Shown: positions 31,641-41,999 of the stretch, piece after piece | How positions within the stretch are numbered: the first letter of the stretch is position 1 | Layout: the number at the start of each line of letters is the position of its first letter | Source of the DNA: Micrasema longulum | Taxonomy: Eukaryota > Arthropoda > Insecta > Trichoptera > Brachycentridae | Assembly: GCA_022494885.1 (NCBI GenBank) | Contig: JAGVSM010002781.1 | Coordinates: 79,723-143,722 of the forward strand | Direction: 5' to 3' | Length of the DNA stretch: 64,000 bases | Translations under genes and position numbers: made by a program | The notes under the pieces: model-generated | Told to the model about the DNA's origin: nothing | What the model saw: only the letters and a program-made list of their open reading frames with translations | Databases searched by the model: none

Positions 31641-32850
31641 TAATGATACGAACGTTTATTTGTAAGGCGAAACTTCGGTATTTTCCTTATTTCTGGGGAA
31701 GTTTTCCCCATGCGGCAACACCCCTAAAACAACCTAAGAACGGGGGTTGTCAGAACCCTCGTCGTTCCAAGTTCAGTCTGTTAGCAGCTCTCTGCCGGAG
31801 AACACCACGGAACATCTGACTGGACAGAGCCGGCCATGCACCCTATCCGGACACAGGAAGTGAGTACTTACTGCCAGACAGCAAGGCCAGCACGCTTTTA
31901 TCACGTTTTAATTTTTGTAAATACCACTTTTAGCACCCCATGTAAAATTAATAGAGGCTACCCTTCGATTTACACATTTAATCAAAATACTAAATAGAAT
32001 TAACCAGAAATTGAACGAAAGCATTATTGTAATTATAATGTATCAAATACAAGTCTTAACGTATAATTTTTAACTTAAAAGTTGCCTTAAAATATATTCA
32101 TTTTTATGGTAAAATCGATTAAATTTGAATTTTGTCGTTATTTGTTAATGGTTAAATGTTGATTTAACTTCGTAAATCGTAAAGAATGTTTTTAAAATAT
32201 TCAATAATTTGTGTTTTGATAACTATTTTAATTTATTTCCGAAATTTCTAAATTAAATCATTTTAAGAGTGTTTTGAATCTAAATTGATTTAAGAAATTG
32301 GATTTATATAAATTTTCTGATTTAGAAAAATAGGCACCTACTGTGAGTAATATTTTATGTACGAACATAATTTATAAATGCGTCATTTCTAATTTTGTCC
32401 TCAAAATTATACTTTATGGTAAGATGAATTTGTAAATAAATTTTGTAACATAATTGTGTGTTTTATTGTAAATTTGGTTTGATTTTTTGATGTAATATTT
32501 TGTTGACGGTTTTGGAATTTTATTTTTGAAAACTTGTGATCAAACCCAACAGTAGTGAGAAAATTAAAAAATAAACTGTAAAGCTCTGAATTATTGATAT
32601 ATTTTTGAAACCTTTGAGACACGGATGGTATTTTCGGATTTTTACGCAGTGCGATTCATACACCTCAGTGCATAAAAACCCAGGAAAATTGGTAGTCGCC
32701 TAACTCTTGTAAAAATTATCCATTTTATAAACAGTACTTACGTAAAATTTCATCAAATAACTCGAAATTCCACTTTTTAAAAATGATTATTTGTTTCTGA
32801 ATTTTTGGTATAAACCTCGATTAAACCTAATGGATTGTTCGTTTACTATC
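31641..32850. other. Unassigned; GC-richer block at 31690-31870
   Basis: 31690-31870 is the most GC-rich local block of the region ('ggaagttttccccatgcggc', 'agctctctgccggagaacac', 'gagccggccatgcaccctat'). The frame 31565-31819 passes through it but starts in the SINE and has no known motif. 31880-32850 is A+T-rich with no supported feature. Confidence 0.35.
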
Positions 32851-33383
32851 TATTTATTTTATAAATTTATTGCAAAAAAATAGTATACATATTTAATAAT
32901 AGGGAATCTTTATAAAACTAATGTAAAGAAAATAAAAACGGAGTTTTCTCTGTTTATGATAGTCTCCATCTAACATGGCTCAGTCTGTTCTAAAGTGGAT
33001 ATTTTTTATTTTATAGAGCATAAGAAGTTCTATACTAATATAACAATAACAACAAAAAAACTAAAACTACTTGATTATAAACGCCTAGCTGATCAAATTT
33101 AAGAAATTAAAAATCGTTATTATACAAATATTAAGTATATGTATGTACCGAGAACACATACTACTTAAACATAAATAATATAGTATAATAAATAGTAAAA
33201 ACAAATATAAAGTAATGAAATCCATAAAAATATAACTAATATGTGTACCAATTGTATAAAGTACTACGTTTTTTGATGTACATATATTTTTCAAAAAAAT
33301 CTCTCGCTGCACTATTTATATGTGCAGTTATTTTTATTTTAATATTTATTTTACATTTTGAGTCTTTTATATTTGGCAATAAA
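32851..33383 (+). repeat. Dispersed repeat R6, copy 1
   Basis: It matches the reverse complement of 47655-48196 along its length: 'ataaatttattgcaaaaaaa', 'tagggaatctttataaaact', 'gttctatactaatataacaa', 'ttaagaaattaaaaatcgtt', 'taaagtactacgttttttga', 'ctctcgctgcactatttata', 'gagtcttttatatttgg'. About 530 bp. No frame is preserved in both copies. Confidence 0.7.
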
Positions 33384-33424
33384 TCATGAAATATTTTTGA
33401 AGCAATTACATTATATTGCTTTTT

Positions 33425-34241
33425 TTTCTTTTTTTAAAATTTATTTTATTTAGTTCGATGATTAACATAGTCTAATATATATTTACTACACAATATTTAC
33501 ATCTATACTTATTCTAACATTATTTATCACTATTTTACACTTAATATCCTAATTTATAATATTAACTGTTTCATATGTACATTTTCATTAATTATATTCA
33601 CTATTTATACTATATACTACCTAATATTTTTCACATATATACTTTTGACATTTAATTTTAAATATATTTACATTTATTTCATTTTTTATGCTTTCTGGCA
33701 TTTCCTCAAATAGTTGTATTCCCTTGTACATAAGGCAGTTCTGGGACATTGTTTTTGATTTCTTTTCCAGTCTTATATTTTTAGATCCTCTTGTTGCATA
33801 GTTATGAAAGAACTCATTATTTTTTAGTTTATTTTGAAAATATCTCGGAACTATTCCATTAATAATTTTGTTTATTTCATTAGCAACATTGAATTTGATT
33901 CTTTGATCAATTGTCGTGATATCTAGAAGTTGAATCATTTTCTTAACTTTTGTTCGTCTCCCACATCTTAATATTATCCTCATCGCTTTATTTTGTATTA
34001 TTTGGAGTCTCTTTAGATCTCCCTTATTACTTAAATATAAAACACTGGAGCAATAATCAATGTGGGGAACGATAATACTTTTAAATATCAGCAGAGAGGT
34101 TTTAATGTCTAATTTACTCCTTATTTTTCCTAACAGGGATATCTTCTTTGCGATTTTCTTAATCGTATAGTCTGCATTTTTTGAAAAAGATAATTTAAAG
34201 TCAATCCAAACTCCTAGATATTTTATGTTTTCAACATTCTT
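33425..34241 (-). pseudogene. LINE-C, best preserved RT C-terminal frame
   Basis: Open on the minus strand from 34241 to 33621 (about 207 codons; the first Met at 33983 hides the first third). It holds 'NVENIKYLGVWIDFKLSFSK', 'IKKIAKKISLLGKIRSKLDI', 'SIIVPHIDYCSSVLYLSNKG', 'LQIIQNKAMRIILRCGRR', 'QRIKFNVANEINKIINGIVP', 'NYATRGSKNIRLEKKSKTMS' and 'GIQLFEEMPESIKNEINVNI'. This is the thumb/connection region and C-terminus of a non-LTR RT. The 3' UTR with a T-rich (sense A-rich) end lies at 33425-33620. 5'-truncated; lacks the RT catalytic core, so not functional. Confidence 0.9.
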
Positions 34242-35060
34242 TTACATTTTCACTAAAGGCGGTTGATACAAATGGGACAATACACGAATTATGGTTGGGA
34301 AATTCGTGTATTTTTCTTAATATGTTCATATTTATTTAAAGCGTTATTATTATTTGTCAATCGTTTGTTTATTGAATGTTTTCAATGTAAATAAATTAAG
34401 TTTTACAATTATAGTTTGAGTATGAAAATAATAAATAATTGCTTGGTTGGGCAAAAGTTTTGATTAATTACCTCAAAATAATATCAATTAATTGAACAGA
34501 GCTCGTACTCGTACAGATAAATAAATTACTTTTATCCGGAGAACAGTTTTGAAATCAAACTTGTAATATTTTTTTCTAATCTAATCATTTGAATGACCAA
34601 ATAACTGATACGTCTGCGTTATCATAACTCAAATCTTAATTATTGTTTGAATGGAAAGTATATTTGAATTTGATTTGTACAAGTAGGTACGATGTCTCAA
34701 TGATTTTGAACATAAATCTTTTTTGATGACCTTAGAAATCCATCTTTTCACAAACTATAAAAGTTGCCGAACAACTTAAGCAGAGATATTAAACAAAAAA
34801 CAGTCAGAGAGTAAAATTTAAATATTCATGCTTTTGTCGATATTTCTTTTTAAAAAATCCATAGATTTCTACACATTAAAAAAAAAATCCTTGGCTAAGT
34901 TTTAGGGGTTTTAAGGGTTCGCATTCACTAGTACTAAAGACGACCACTTAGGCGAAAGCGCCCGATAATAAAAGAAAACAGTAACTAAGTAATTTCATAT
35001 ATATTTTTATCAAAATCACTTTAAACTGTATGCATAACAAAAATATACATAACATATATT
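34242..35060. other. Unassigned A+T-rich DNA
   Basis: No supported feature over about 820 bp. Confidence 0.4.
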
Positions 35061-35290
35061 ATCGTCATCCCATTTTCCGCACCCAGTGGTGTATAGGGCA
35101 CTGCTTTACTAAACCAAATGAAGCGTATTTCAATAATCTGTTACGTGAAGATAAGGTGATCAGTCTTACGCTTTGGGTCTCAGTCCAGAAACAATGAAAT
35201 ATTGGAGTTCAAACAACTATTAAAAACAATATTAAACGTCCACCTTAACAAGGATCGGGCCCAAGACCTCAAAATTGTAGACGATTGCGT
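35061..35290 (-). mobile_element. SINE-1, degraded copy
   Basis: 'ccgcacccagtggtgtatag', 'agataaggtgatcagtctta', 'cgctttgggtctcagtccag' and 'ggatcgggcccaagacctca' keep the family order on the minus strand; the head is partly eroded ('gtagacgattgcgtt'). Confidence 0.75.
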
Positions 35291-35299
35291 TAAATTTCA

Positions 35300-35720
35300 G
35301 TATAAGTCCCCACGGATAAAGAATACATCTATGTAGGCGAAATAAAACCAGAATTCTTCTTCTGAAACAAAAAACAAGAAATCAAGTGGAGTAACGTCCG
35401 TCTCGTAGAGTAGTAGTCAGCTCGTTCGCCTACCCTGCTCGAGGTCCTGGGTTAGACTTCTAAGAGGTTCGACAAGAAATATTTTTTCTAAGGTGGTTTT
35501 ACAATTCAGTTTTTCATTGTCTCTGGACTAACATCGGAAGCGTAAGACTAATGTTAATGAATGCCACGACACGGGTTGTGCCCAGTGAGTTTTTCATATT
35601 GAAAATAAAATTTTTTTAAAAAATACTCTACCTTCCTGTAACAGATGATCGAAATGCTCTGCATTTACTTAATCGGTGCAGTGCCCTATGCACCATCAGG
35701 TACGGATTTAAAAGGACGTA
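35300..35720 (+). mobile_element. SINE-1 with upstream module, facing the previous copy
   Basis: Upstream module ('gtccccacggataaagaata'), 'gaaatcaagtggagtaacgt', head 'cgtctcgtagagtagtagtc' and 'gctcgaggtcctgggttag', body 'gtctctggactaacatcgga' with 'agcgtaagactaatg', a 60 bp interruption, then the family 3' end 'gtgcagtgccctatgcacca'. It is arranged head to head with the copy at 35061-35290. Confidence 0.75.
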
Positions 35721-36010
35721 TTAAACCTACTAACTCGTGATAAAAACGACCCAATATGTAAAAAAAAACAATACTTCTGGTCTGCCATTTTATGTTTCTT
35801 TGATAATCTTAAATTACAAGTGAGTTTGTAGGCGTGTAGAAGGTTATTTGATTACACGGAATTTACGTGTTTATTACTGTTAATCACATTGTTTTATTGG
35901 TCGTAATTTTAAACCTTCGACACCCACATCCTGACTGCCATCGTCAGAAACTAAATCTAATCAATAATTCCTATAACCTAGATACCGGCTTTTGCCATGT
36001 GTACAGAATT
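35721..36010. other. Unassigned spacer
   Basis: No gene or repeat recognised. Confidence 0.35.
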
Positions 36011-36011
36011 T

Positions 36012-36241
36012 GGAGGACAGGGCAATGGACCAAAACATTGTCTAAAAGATATATCTCTGCAGGACAATGGATTACCTCTACCATCGCGCGCGCCGCACTG
36101 TCCTCGCGTTAACGCCCTCGGACAAGACATAATGACAATAGCCACTTACTCAGCGCGTTCGTGTCACTCCCGAGCATTTTTCCAGCCAAAAATATCGCAT
36201 GGATGGCATCCGAAAGAAATTACAAAGTTAATTTGTATATA
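36012..36241 (+). repeat. Repeat R3 copy 1, left part
   Basis: 'ggacagggcaatggaccaaa', 'aggacaatggattacctcta', 'catcgcgcgcgccgcactgt', 'agccacttactcagcgcgtt' and 'tttccagccaaaaatatcgc' are matched, inverted, by 40930-40250. The R3 core is distinctly GC-rich. It is interrupted at 36241 by FB-2 and resumes at 37400. The overlapping frames at 35867 and 35997 come from the high GC and carry no known motif. Confidence 0.75.
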
Positions 36242-37397
36242 CAGGATGGCCGGAGAAGTGACGTCCAAAGGAAAAATGTGAGTGCCTCATATTGAGGGGT
36301 GCCCGAATCATTTCCATGTATGTGCCGCGATTTTGCGTAGTTTTCGAGTTTTTACGGGTTTTATTTTATTTTACGGGTTTTTTAAAATTTTCGATCGGAT
36401 CGGTTTTAATTTTTACAAAAATAAATTATTGGAGGTATTTTCGAGATTTTTTTTGTAACTCATTCTTTATAAATTGTACTGTTACTCATAAAGTAATCAG
36501 CTTTGTAACATTAATGAAAGCTACGGACGTTTTGAACTACAATTGAGAATTTAAGTTTGAGCGAGTCAGACTTAAACATCCAACTTAAAATTTAAAATCT
36601 AAAAAGGATTTTTTTTTAGTTTCGAGTAATTTTAAAACCTGTGTTAGACTTAAAGCTTTTGTTATATGTAATACACAAAAAAGTTCGCTGAAATCAATCT
36701 TCAAAGATACTGAGGTGGAAAATTTCTCAGTCGTTCTCACCTTGTGTTTACTGTTTCTCTTGTTGAAATTTTTTTTGTACCAGTTTTTTTTGTTAGTTCC
36801 ATAATTTTTATCATAATTGTCCTCAATAATTTTCCACCTCAGTATCTTTGAAGGGTAATTTCAGAAAATAATAGGCCGTTAAGTATTCCTTTTTTGTATT
36901 ATTACAAAAGTTTAGAGCCTAGAGCAGTTTTCAAAGTTATTCAAAAACGAAAAAATTGCTTTTTGAGATTTTTAATTTTAAGTTGAAAGTTCATGTCTGA
37001 CTCTTTCAAACTTAAATTCTGCATTTTAGGTCAAAACTTTTTAGCTTTCATTAATGTTACACGCCTGATTACTTTATGCGTGCAAAAACAATTTACAAAA
37101 AATGAGTTGCAAAAAATATCTTTAAAAAACCTTACCTTAAAAATTCAAAACCGATCTGGTCGAAAATTTTCAAAAACCTATTAAAAAAATCGTAACTCAA
37201 TAACTACGCAAAATCGAGGAACAGACATTGGAGTGATTAATTAATTTATTAATTTATTAACGGACATTGTCCATGTAAACAATTAAGAGGGTTTAAATAT
37301 TACAATAAAAGAATAGTTTAAACATTTAGGATTCGGATACTCCTTAATATGAGGCACCTACATTTTACATTTGGACGTCACTTCTCCGGCCACTCTG
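36242..37397. mobile_element. FB-2, 1.16 kb near-palindromic foldback element
   Basis: The ends 'caggatggccggagaagtga' and 'cacttctccggccactctg' start inverted arms of several hundred bases: 'gtgcctcatattgaggggtg' / 'actccttaatatgaggcac'; 'ttaatgaaagctacggacg' / 'agctttcattaatgtta'; 'aagatactgaggtggaaaat' (36705) / 'attttccacctcagtatctt' (36831). The central loop is about 100 bp. A TA duplication is consistent with both flanks ('gtata' left, 'tatggcg' right) and with the uninterrupted sister at 40250. No transposase-like frame; non-autonomous. Confidence 0.85.
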
Positions 37398-37445
37398 TAT
37401 GGCGAATACAACGGCTTATGGCGTCCCACTTATAAGTACAAACAG
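37398..37445 (+). repeat. Repeat R3 copy 1, right part
   Basis: 'ggcgaatacaacggcttatg' and 'gcgtcccacttataag' continue R3 after FB-2; they match the reverse complement of 40205-40252 ('acgacattagccgtcgtata'). Similarity fades by about 37445. Confidence 0.6.
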
Positions 37446-37550
37446 TGCAGAGAATACGCAGCGGGAGCGATTAAACCGCCGTCATATGCAAAAAGGCAGT
37501 TATTTGCAAAAGTCATATTTTGAGATATGACACTTATTAGTTGTAAAAGA

Positions 37551-38005
37551 AAAGGCGGACTGTAATGGAAAAATGAATTTCATTCAGTTTTGTAAGAGGT
37601 TGGGAGTATTTGAATAAATGATAGGAACTTGGAATGGACACCTACCTTTAATATGATGTAAATGTTCTTCAATTTCGGGCACAAGATGATAAAATGCACT
37701 ATTATATATGTAACAATTTATGATAACTATAGAATGACGCGCGACGATTCAAGAACTTTAATGCAATTAAATGTTACCGAAAAGGCGGACTGTAATGGGA
37801 AAACAAATTTCATTCAGATTTGTAAGAGGTTGGGAGTATTTGAATAAAGGATAGGAACATGGAATGGACACCTACCTTTGATATGATGTGAATGTTCTTC
37901 AATTTCGGGCACTGGATGATGAAATGCACTATGAATTATAACGATGTTTACAACGACGCGCGACGAATCCAAGAATTTTTATGCAATGTAATGTACTGTC
38001 AAAAA
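37551..38005 (+). repeat. Two tandem units of 230 bp
   Basis: 'aaaggcggactgtaatggga' starts at 37551 and 37781. Each unit contains 'gtaagaggttgggagtattt', 'ggaatggacacctaccttt', 'gttcttcaatttcgggcac' and 'gacgcgcgacga'. Unit 2 differs by scattered substitutions and small indels. No consistent open frame runs through both. Probably an old tandem duplication or the start of a satellite. Confidence 0.85.
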
Positions 38006-38929
38006 TGTTGTTTTGTTTTGTTCTAAATCCAAATCTACTAATTATAAATTTCTTATATCTTGATGTAAGGTAGGTACCATAAGGATGAGTCAAGGGAAGG
38101 ATGGAAAAGAAAGGTAATTGGTCAGGAAAAACATCGATAAGTGCTGTTATTTACTCAACATTAGTATTTTTCAACTTGATGAAAATTTAAAAAAAAAACT
38201 TGAGAAAACACAGTATGTTAATTGTTTCTAAATCATAAAACCTGTATGTGACATGTCTATACCGAGATGGATTTTTAGATCTTGTGTTATCGCTTTAAAT
38301 CTCAGCACGATTTCTTTTTCTTTATTTTCTGATAGCTATCGAGTAAAAAAAACCTCGTCTTAATACAAAAACCGATACGCCATAAAATATAACAGTTGGT
38401 ACAACTTTCTTTGCCGATATTTATCCTTTCGACTCGTATTTGTAACTCGAAGCACGTGGCTTCTACAATTTATAGTCGAATATTTTAAAATTGTGTTTAC
38501 AAAATCAAATAAAAAAATACATTTAGATATTGTTATGTTAATATGAATACACGTTAGATTAAATTACCATATTAAAACGTGATTGCAGTCACAACAAAAG
38601 TAGTATATTTTCAGCGTTTCATTTTAAGATGGCTGCGTAAATATCACGCAGTGTAAAATAATCCATTATGTAAATGCGTGTTTATTTACAACGGAATACA
38701 TATTGTAAATTACAAAAACGTTAATGAGGAAGTTCAATAGATAAATAAATATTTATTGAAACACTATCAAGCTAAGCCAAAAAAAATGTGTGTCGTATTA
38801 ATACTTTGATTTTTTAAAGATTTGTAATTATGAAATTATTTTGCCCGTGACTTCACAATTTATCGTCACTAATCAAAATACACTAAACGTTGAATAAAAT
38901 ACGCTAAAAAAGCTATAAATGATTGACAT
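38006..38929. other. Unassigned DNA
   Basis: No gene or repeat recognised over about 920 bp. Confidence 0.4.
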
Positions 38930-39040
38930 ATTACAACAGAGATGTAGAACATTTTAGAGAAGGTAATAAGGAAGTCAAGGCATCTACAGGGTTGTGACAT
39001 GGCATTGGCTGGTGTAAATGGTCACTTTACACACCGGGCA
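38930..39040. mobile_element. FB-1, left arm fragment
   Basis: 'acatattacaacagagatgt', 'gaaggtaataaggaagtcaa', 'gcatctacagggttgtgaca', 'tggcattggctggtgtaaat' and 'ggtcactttacacac' follow the family's left arm. LINE-B abuts its right side. Confidence 0.7.
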
Positions 39041-39780
39041 AAGTGAATAAATGAAATGCATAAATAAATAAATATAAGTACCATTCACCATCTTTGAAAA
39101 AGTTCAAAAGGTTTGTTCCATAGGAACAATACCCTACACTAAATATATCAGATACGTGGGAATAACTATTGCCGAGTTCATGAAGTCTATTTAATACGGC
39201 ATTACAAGTATACACTGTCCGTGAATTGTTGCTACAAAACGGTGGCACCTGTCTAGTCATTCTTCCAGGCACCCTGAAGTTGATGAGAGATAATAGTTCA
39301 GGGCAATCCCATATTGAATTTACAATTTTGAATAAATTTAAAAGGTCAATAATTTTTCTTCTATCGTTAAATTTTAACAAATTTAATGTTTTTAGTAAAA
39401 AATCGTAATTTAAAAATTCATGACTGATTTTAAGTTTAAAACTTATATACTGTAAGGATTTTTTTGGACTCTTTCAAGAGAATTTTGGTGACTGTTTTAG
39501 TAAGGAGTCCATATTGTAGAGTAATACTCTAACTGGCTTCTCACTAATGAAGTATACATCAACTTCAAAGTGCCTATGTTTTTGAATTCCTTAGTCACAC
39601 GTAACATGAAGCCTAAAATTTTTAGAGATTTACTAGTTATATAATATAAATTATACAAAGCATTTTTATTTGAGACTAAGGAGGTATTGACAATAACCAG
39701 AAACAATACGGTCATTGGCCCGCACATTACTGAGATCATCGTATTGGAATTTTTCATTTAGTTTTATATTTAGTACAATA
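39041..39780 (-). pseudogene. LINE-B, second copy
   Basis: Minus-strand frame 39380-39027: 'KFNDRRKIIDLLNLFKIVNS', 'WDCPELLSLINFRVPGRMTR', 'NSRTVYTCNAVLNRLHELGN', 'DIFSVGYCSYGTNLLNFF'. Upstream frame 39757-39497: 'ITSKSLKILGFMLRVTKEFK', 'LKLMYTSLVRSQLEYYSTIW'. A frameshift and a 60 bp disturbed segment near 39650 separate this copy from family order. The AATAAATAAATA-type tail is at 39058-39075. 5'-truncated near 39700. Confidence 0.85.
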
Positions 39781-39909
39781 GTAAAAAAATAAGGATAGCC
39801 CACAGAAGATACAGGAAATAGATAAAAACTCAAGTATTCCAAACATTTCCAAAGATATCATTATCCTCGTGTTGCGGTTTTTCTGTCTTGCTACCGACTT
39901 CAAATTAAC

Positions 39910-39995
39910 GTTAGTAAGTATTTATACATAACCACTTTTCTATGTCTACTGATTTTGAAACATACCCGTCTCTTCGTCAGGACAATAATTACACT
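39910..39995 (-). ncRNA. Hammerhead-like motif, degenerate copy
   Basis: Minus strand 39985-39942: 'attgtc' + CTGACGA + 'agagacgggtatg' + 'tttcaaaatcagtag' + 'acatag'. The first core box is intact but stem II, GAAA and CCGG are damaged. Flank 'taagtatttatacataacca' links it to the 7.1 and 18.7 kb copies. Likely dead. Confidence 0.4.
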
Positions 39996-40149
39996 AAAAT
40001 CCAGATCCATTATACAGCTTCATTCTCAGAATAATCATTCGTTACCGCTTAAAGAAAAGCCCTTTAGCTTTATTGCATAGAAGAAAAGCGTACCATTTTT
40101 TTTGCTAGGTTTTTAGTTTAATAACAAACGTGTAGCGGACAGTTTCAGT

Positions 40150-40359
40150 TTTACGCTTGCTATTTTCGACCCGAGTATCTTTTGGCTCGTTGCATTGTTG
40201 TAAACTTAAGTTGTGTTAAATATATGTTGGACGACATTAGCCGTCGTATACGCCATATAAACATATTAACTTTTTAATTTCTTCCAAATGCTATCTACGC
40301 GATATTTTTTTGGAAATAATGCTCGGAAGTGGCACGAAGGGGCTGAGTAAGTGGCTATT
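40150..40359 (-). repeat. Repeat R3 copy 2, part flanking MITE-2
   Basis: The reverse complement matches 36148-36240 and 37400-37445 across the FB-2 insertion point without interruption ('agccgtcgtatacgccatat', 'gcgatatttttttggaaata', 'ggctgagtaagtggctatt'). It therefore shows the empty FB-2 site. Confidence 0.7.
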
Positions 40360-40800
40360 AAACGTTGTTATGCAAAAAGCAGCTAACAATAGAAAATACA
40401 AACTGAAATAATGGCACTTTTGTGAATAGAGCTAATAATCAAATCTACATAACAATAGGAATGTTATTTATTTAGACAAATGATAAATAATGCATGTATT
40501 CGTTTTTGTATAAAACAAAAAAATTGGTAATGTATTTGACCAGATTCAATGGTTTTAACGACAGCCAGATCTAATATTTAATCAAACCTCATACAACTCT
40601 GAATGTATGAGGTGACATTAATTTTCATGACATTTTGACATGATGAAATTTTCAGAATGTAAATATTACAATTTTTAGTACAAAAACGGCCTGACTGTTT
40701 TAAACAGAACATAGAATCAACCATCTTGAGTCCATTAACACCAATATCTCACTTTTTCAAAATTGTGGACTGGCTGCTTTCTGCATAACTACGTTCTATT
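40360..40800. mobile_element. MITE-2, second copy, inserted in R3
   Basis: The left end 'aacgttgttatgcaaaaagc' and right end 'ttctgcataactacgtt' are inverted repeats; 'ggcacttttgtga', 'atgtatttgaccag', 'cctgactgttttaaacagaa' and 'atatctcactttttcaaaat' match 5215-5651 in order. CTATT occurs at both edges and once in the uninterrupted sister R3 sequence (36153), supporting a 5 bp target duplication. Confidence 0.8.
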
Positions 40801-40935
40801 GTCACTATGTTTTGTCCGTGCGCATTTACGCGAGGACAGTGCGGCGCGCGCGGTGGTGGGGGTAATCCATTGCCCCGCGGAGAAAGTCTGCGTTCTATCT
40901 CTAAGACAATGTTTTGGTCCATTGTCCTGTCTAGT
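40801..40935 (-). repeat. Repeat R3 copy 2, GC-rich part
   Basis: 'gcgaggacagtgcggcgcgc', 'gggtaatccattgccccgcg' and 'agacaatgttttggtccatt' are the complement of 36012-36110. The frame 40763-40960 spans the MITE boundary and is not a gene. Confidence 0.7.
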
Positions 40936-41035
40936 TTCCAATCAGCCTTTTTGTTTATGACGGCAGCGTAAGTGCGCCGCAGTGCACCTATTAAGAATCA
41001 ATGGTGTAGTTGTACAATTGTTGATTTGTACATTA

Positions 41036-41645
41036 GTACATTTGACCGCATAACCGAGTATCGCACGCAACTACACTGGCTCAGTATCAGGCATAGAAGA
41101 AACATTCACATTCTATCACTTCTTCACAATATTTTAAATAATCCTACTTCGCCTGTTTATCTGAGAGAGCTCATCCAACCTCTTTCAAAACACGGACTAT
41201 TTCTTCGTTCTAGTAACGAGAGAACCCTTTTAATACCCTGTCATCGCTCTAATTTTCTTGCCTCCTCTTTCACAGAAGTAGCCGCTCGATTGTGGAATAA
41301 ACTTTTTAAAGTTAGAGACGCCCCTTTTTATTTACATTTAAGTCAAGATTGAAATGTCACTATCTAAATATTTAAATTGTTCCTTTATCCTTATTTTTTC
41401 CTTCCCATCCCCTCTCCTCTCTTCATAGTATAGTGTTTTTTTAGATATATTTATTTTTGTTAATCTTTGCTTTTAATTTTTGTATAAAATTGTAAGATTC
41501 AATATGTCCATGTATTAATAATTTTCTCAAACTGAACGGTTTGGGTAGGTTGGAAGAAATTGCCTTAAGGCAATATGCCCGCCCTTATATGTATATATAT
41601 TGTATATGTATATAAAGTGTCAAATAAATAAATAAGTAAATACAT
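41036..41645 (+). pseudogene. LINE-A, best 3' end copy
   Basis: The frame to the stop at 41352 reads 'FDRITEYRTQLHWLSIRHRR', 'NIHILSLLHNILNNPTSPVY', 'LRELIQPLSKHGLFLRSSNE', 'RTLLIPCHRSNFLASSFTEV', 'AARLWNKLF' and 'FYLHLSQD'. This is the final ~100 residues of the ORF2 protein (RT C-terminal region) and is intact within what remains. The 3' UTR has a C/T-rich block, 'ctgaacggtttgggtaggtt', a perfect palindrome 'attgccttaaggcaat', 'atgcccgcccttatatgtat' and an AATAAATAAATAAG tail. 5'-truncated at about 41035; unable to encode a working enzyme. Confidence 0.9.
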
Positions 41646-41999
41646 TTGAACAAAATTTTTAGTGATACTTAAATTAAGACATATCAATAGTTGAATCAAC
41701 CAAATCTCAATAGAAAAGATATTATGAATTCAACACAGAATTGTTAGATATTTACACGATTTTGTATGTAACGAATATAAATCAAAGTCAAAACACACCT
41801 TAAAAATAACATGATATTTATTCAGGGCCAAAAGTAATGATAAAATATACGAGAAAAAGCCAATTAGAGTTTTTTTTTACTATTAAAAAAAATCTCATAC
41901 AAACCGACTATTTTCAAGTGATTAAAACATAATTTAAATAAAAATTTACACGAAGAATTTTTTTTTTAATCAAAAAAATATGTATTTATTATTTTGCTT
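41646..41999. other. Unassigned A+T-rich spacer
   Basis: No supported feature. Confidence 0.35.

Noticed and set aside
33085..33312. Small hydrophobic membrane protein
   Set aside because: It lies in repeat R6 and the frame is not kept at 47.7-48.1 kb.
35867..36281. Two overlapping plus-strand proteins (81 and 94 codons)
   Set aside because: They lie in repeat R3 and run into FB-2; the frame is not preserved in the second R3 copy.
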